From JANQIO01 sp038746745 (lineage in GTDB: Bacteria > Pseudomonadota > Gammaproteobacteria > Pseudomonadales > Halieaceae), in the NCBI GenBank assembly GCA_038746745.1, contig JBCDKJ010000014.1, positions 6,220-70,219 of the forward strand: a stretch of 64,000 nt of DNA. The letters run 5' to 3'. Position numbers and translations under genes: made by a program. The notes below the pieces were generated by a model. The model ran no database searches, was not told the DNA's origin, and saw only the letters and a list, made by a program, of their open reading frames with translations. Shown here piece after piece: positions 62,106 through 64,000 of the stretch. Every line of letters starts with the position of its first letter. The first letter of the stretch is position 1.

Positions 62106-63218
62106 ATGCTACGTTGGATTTTATTTTCCGTTCTGGGGCTGTTGGGTGCAGGCATTCTTGGTCTCGTCGCTGCGATGAGCTACACCTCTGACTGCTCGCC
62201 AGCGGACTCACCGGGCTCTACAGACGGCTCTCAAATGCTAGCGGCGACCTATAGCTGCTACGGTCCTCCCAAGGTGGTAAACGTTGCACCAGCAGACATC
62301 CCTGACATCGCCAGTGACGAGGTGCTGGTGAAAGTGGAGGCCGCCGCAGTGAACCCCTACGACTGGCATTTCATGCGCGGCTCTCCCTACTTCATGCGAC
62401 TGATGGTTGGCATCGGACGTCCCAAAGACACGCGACTTGGCGTGGACTTCGCTGGCACTGTGATGGCAGCCGGAGAAGCCACCAGCCGGTTCAAAGTGGG
62501 AGACCGCGTATACGGCGGCGCCACGGGCGCATTCGCTGAGTTGGTCTCGCGGCGCGAGACAGGCTCTATCGCCGCCATCCCGGACAATGTCAGCTTCGCT
62601 CAGGCGGCGTCTGTGCCGATTGCTGGCATTACCGCTTTGCAAGCGCTGCGCGACCACGGCGCGCTGCAGGCGGGCGAGCGGGTTTTGATCAACGGCGCTT
62701 CCGGCGGCGTGGGCACCTTTGCCGTACAAATCGCCAAATCCATGGGTGCCCACGTCACTGGCGTGTGCAGCGATCGCAATATCGACATGGTGAAAGGTAT
62801 TGGCGCCGACATCGTGATTAACTACAAAACCGACGACTACACCACTCAAGACGAGCGTTACGATTTAATCCTCGATATGGTGGGGAATCACAGCCCGCTG
62901 CGAAATCGCGATGTGCTTACACCCAACGGCAGGTTAGTTATTATCGGCGGTCCATCGGGAGACTGGCTCGGCCCGCTGGCGAGACCTATCCTGGCGGCGG
63001 TGGCTAACCTCTGGACCGAGCAGGAACTCACCAGTATGACGGGAAGTATGACCCAGTCGGACATGGAGCTATTGGCAGAAATGATGGAAGACGGTCGAAT
63101 CGTACCGGTTATCGACAGGCACTATCCGCTGGCAGAGGTGCGCGACGCCATCCGCTATTCAGAGTCAGGCCGTGCCCGCGGCAAAATCATTTTGGATATT
63201 GCAGCCCTGAGCCAATAA
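62106..63218 (+). CDS. Membrane-anchored MDR-family NAD(P)H oxidoreductase
   Basis: 370 residues. A transmembrane start (about residues 4-24) is followed by a complete medium-chain zinc-independent reductase of the quinone oxidoreductase class: EVLVKVEAAAVNPYDW, GVDFAGTVMAAGE, KVGDRVYGG, LINGASGGVGTFAVQIAK (NADPH fold) and HYPLAEVRDAIRYSESGRARGKIIL. No structural or catalytic zinc Cys cluster is present. The membrane anchor is unusual for the class. GGGGAG lies 6 bases before the ATG. The 3' end lies in a short tandem array that repeats its last codons. Confidence 0.85.
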   Translation: MLRWILFSVLGLLGAGILGLVAAMSYTSDCSPADSPGSTDGSQMLAATYSCYGPPKVVNVAPADIPDIASDEVLVKVEAAAVNPYDWHFMRGSPYFMRLMVGIGRPKDTRLGVDFAGTVMAAGEATSRFKVGDRVYGGATGAFAELVSRRETGSIAAIPDNVSFAQAASVPIAGITALQALRDHGALQAGERVLINGASGGVGTFAVQIAKSMGAHVTGVCSDRNIDMVKGIGADIVINYKTDDYTTQDERYDLILDMVGNHSPLRNRDVLTPNGRLVIIGGPSGDWLGPLARPILAAVANLWTEQELTSMTGSMTQSDMELLAEMMEDGRIVPVIDRHYPLAEVRDAIRYSESGRARGKIILDIAALSQ

Positions 63219-63262
63219 ACAGCCCTGAGCCAACAACAACCTGAGCCAACAACAACCTGAGC
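63203..63262. repeat. 16-20 bp tandem repeat spanning the MDR gene stop codon
   Basis: Three imperfect units: AGCCCTGAGCCAATAAAC (63203-63220), AGCCCTGAGCCAACAACAAC (63221-63240) and CTGAGCCAACAACAAC (63241-63256), then a partial CTGAGCC. The first unit carries the gene's last codons Ala-Leu-Ser-Gln and TAA; the following copies have lost the stop and would read Ala-Leu-Ser-Gln-Gln-Gln. Confidence 0.85.
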
Positions 63263-63272
63263 CGCTAGAGCG

Positions 63273-63800
63273 CTAGGATGCGACAGCAGTCTCGCTACGT
63301 TGGGTTGTGCGGCGCTTAGTGAAACGCGGTCGCCACACACCCAGTACGACGTTCACCAGCGATACACCCATAATGACCCACATGGAATCCCACTCGCCGG
63401 TCACCAGTTCATGCAAGGTCGCCGGATCAATCTCGCCGGCCAAGGCGCGCTGACTTTCCCGGGCGGCACGCTGAACCGGGCCGTGGACCGCAAGCAGCGT
63501 ACCCTCAAACATCACCACCCCCAATCCCAGCTTCATCCAAGCCCAGCCCGCGTTATGGAAGGGCCGATGCACGGCCATGGACAGCAGTCCAGATACCAAC
63601 ACGACGCCCAGAGAGGGAAACAGTAGATAGGTCGAGATCTGACTCATCCCCTGACGCATCAGCGCATACTCCTCAATTGAAGTCGGGTCGGGGGTGACGG
63701 TCAACAACAGCAACATTCCCGCCAGCGCGCCGATGATGCCGGCACCGGCGACGGAGTGCGCAAACTTGAGTGCACGTTTGATGTGGGTTTCTGTGCGCAT
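63273..63800 (-). CDS. DUF2269-like integral membrane protein
   Basis: 175 residues with four transmembrane segments (about 12-33, 56-76, 84-104, 140-160). AHSVAGAGIIGALAG near the N-terminus and the WAWMKLGLGVVMFEGTLLAVHGP segment resemble DUF2269 proteins of unknown function. Its start faces a partial gene; its 3' end is convergent with the MDR gene across the tandem array. Confidence 0.7.
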   Translation of the reverse strand: MRTETHIKRALKFAHSVAGAGIIGALAGMLLLLTVTPDPTSIEEYALMRQGMSQISTYLLFPSLGVVLVSGLLSMAVHRPFHNAGWAWMKLGLGVVMFEGTLLAVHGPVQRAARESQRALAGEIDPATLHELVTGEWDSMWVIMGVSLVNVVLGVWRPRFTKRRTTQRSETAVAS

Positions 63801-63863
63801 GGCCTCGCTTCCTAAACTCTCACGTTCAGAGCACCCCAGTATGCTCTGACTCAGCTCACAAAA

Positions 63864-64000
63864 CTATTGTGCCAGTGCCAATGAGGAGGCCGATGTTCTG
63901 GAGCTCAGCTCCAGCTCGCAGTCACTGCACATGAGCGTGATCCGCGGTGCCTCGCTTGTGAACAGTGTTGATATCTCAGCCAGGCGGCTGCCGATCTGCA
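63864..64000 (-). CDS. 3' end of a gene entering from the right edge (partial)
   Basis: 45 codons are open on the minus strand to TAG 63864-63866, reading QIGSRLAEISTLF...RITLMCSDCELELSS...SLALAQ. Third positions are GC-rich, as in real genes here. It has a CSDCEL motif but no recognised family. A CAGAGCA/TGCTCTG stem (63827-63848) lies just after its stop, before the DUF2269-like gene on the same strand. Confidence 0.5.
   Translation of the reverse strand, partial: QIGSRLAEISTLFTSEAPRITLMCSDCELELSSRTSASSLALAQ

Noticed and set aside
63827..63848. CAGAGCA/TGCTCTG hairpin as intrinsic terminator
   Set aside because: The 7-bp stem is perfect, but no T-run follows on the minus strand; noted only as a stem-loop after the partial gene.

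Overview
The window reads as a chromosomal stretch of a marine gammaproteobacterium. The housekeeping gene order is pseudomonad/cellvibrionad-like: aroQ-accB-accC-prmA-dusB-fis-purH-purD, amgK/murU divergent from lptD-surA-pdxA-rsmA-apaH, and cca/folK/folB/tsaD facing rpsU-yqeY-dnaG-rpoD. A fused propionyl-CoA synthase and a two-domain malonyl-CoA reductase at the right end, in this background, point to the OM60/NOR5 clade (Halieaceae and relatives). That placement is inference. No transposase, integrase, prophage or CRISPR array was seen.

Layout. 0-10 kb: a DUF3106 protein, a ModF-type twin ABC ATPase, PBP1b (mrcB) with an LpoP-type TPR lipoprotein, a PfkB-family nucleoside/sugar kinase, DNA polymerase II (polB), a pentapeptide-repeat protein, a DUF2333 protein and a periplasmic copper chaperone. 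10-21 kb: dsbD, then the aroQ-accBC-prmA-dusB-fis-purHD block and coq7. 21-29 kb: an OsmC-family gene ending in a 20-bp tandem array, a CRP/Vfr regulator, trpE-G-D-C behind a leader peptide ending Trp-Arg-Trp, rpe, murU and amgK. 29-36.7 kb: lptD-surA-pdxA-rsmA-apaH-cca. 36.7-44.8 kb: folK-folB-tsaD on the minus strand and the macromolecular synthesis operon rpsU-yqeY-dnaG-rpoD on the plus strand, then a response regulator and a tRNA-Ile2(CAU). 44.8-52.6 kb is accessory: two serine hydrolases of the beta-lactamase fold, a membrane protein, an ArsR regulator with a His-rich metal-binding protein, a MOSC protein, a DUF385 protein, a YghU-type GST and an exported amidohydrolase. 52.9-62 kb: two translationally coupled giant genes, pcs and mcr. 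62-64 kb: a membrane-anchored MDR-family oxidoreductase, a DUF2269-like membrane protein and the 3' end of one more gene.

How the genes work together. Acetyl-CoA carboxylase (accB and accC here) makes malonyl-CoA. Mcr reduces it via malonate semialdehyde to 3-hydroxypropionate. Pcs activates, dehydrates and reduces that to propionyl-CoA. This is the diagnostic first half of the 3-hydroxypropionate bi-cycle known from Chloroflexus, here in a proteobacterium and without the remaining bi-cycle genes in the window.

The most distinctive non-coding signals are the trp attenuation-type leader; several short tandem arrays whose units copy a gene's own start or stop codon; a duplicated element between a tRNA promoter and its tRNA; and two perfect stem-loops directly after mcr.
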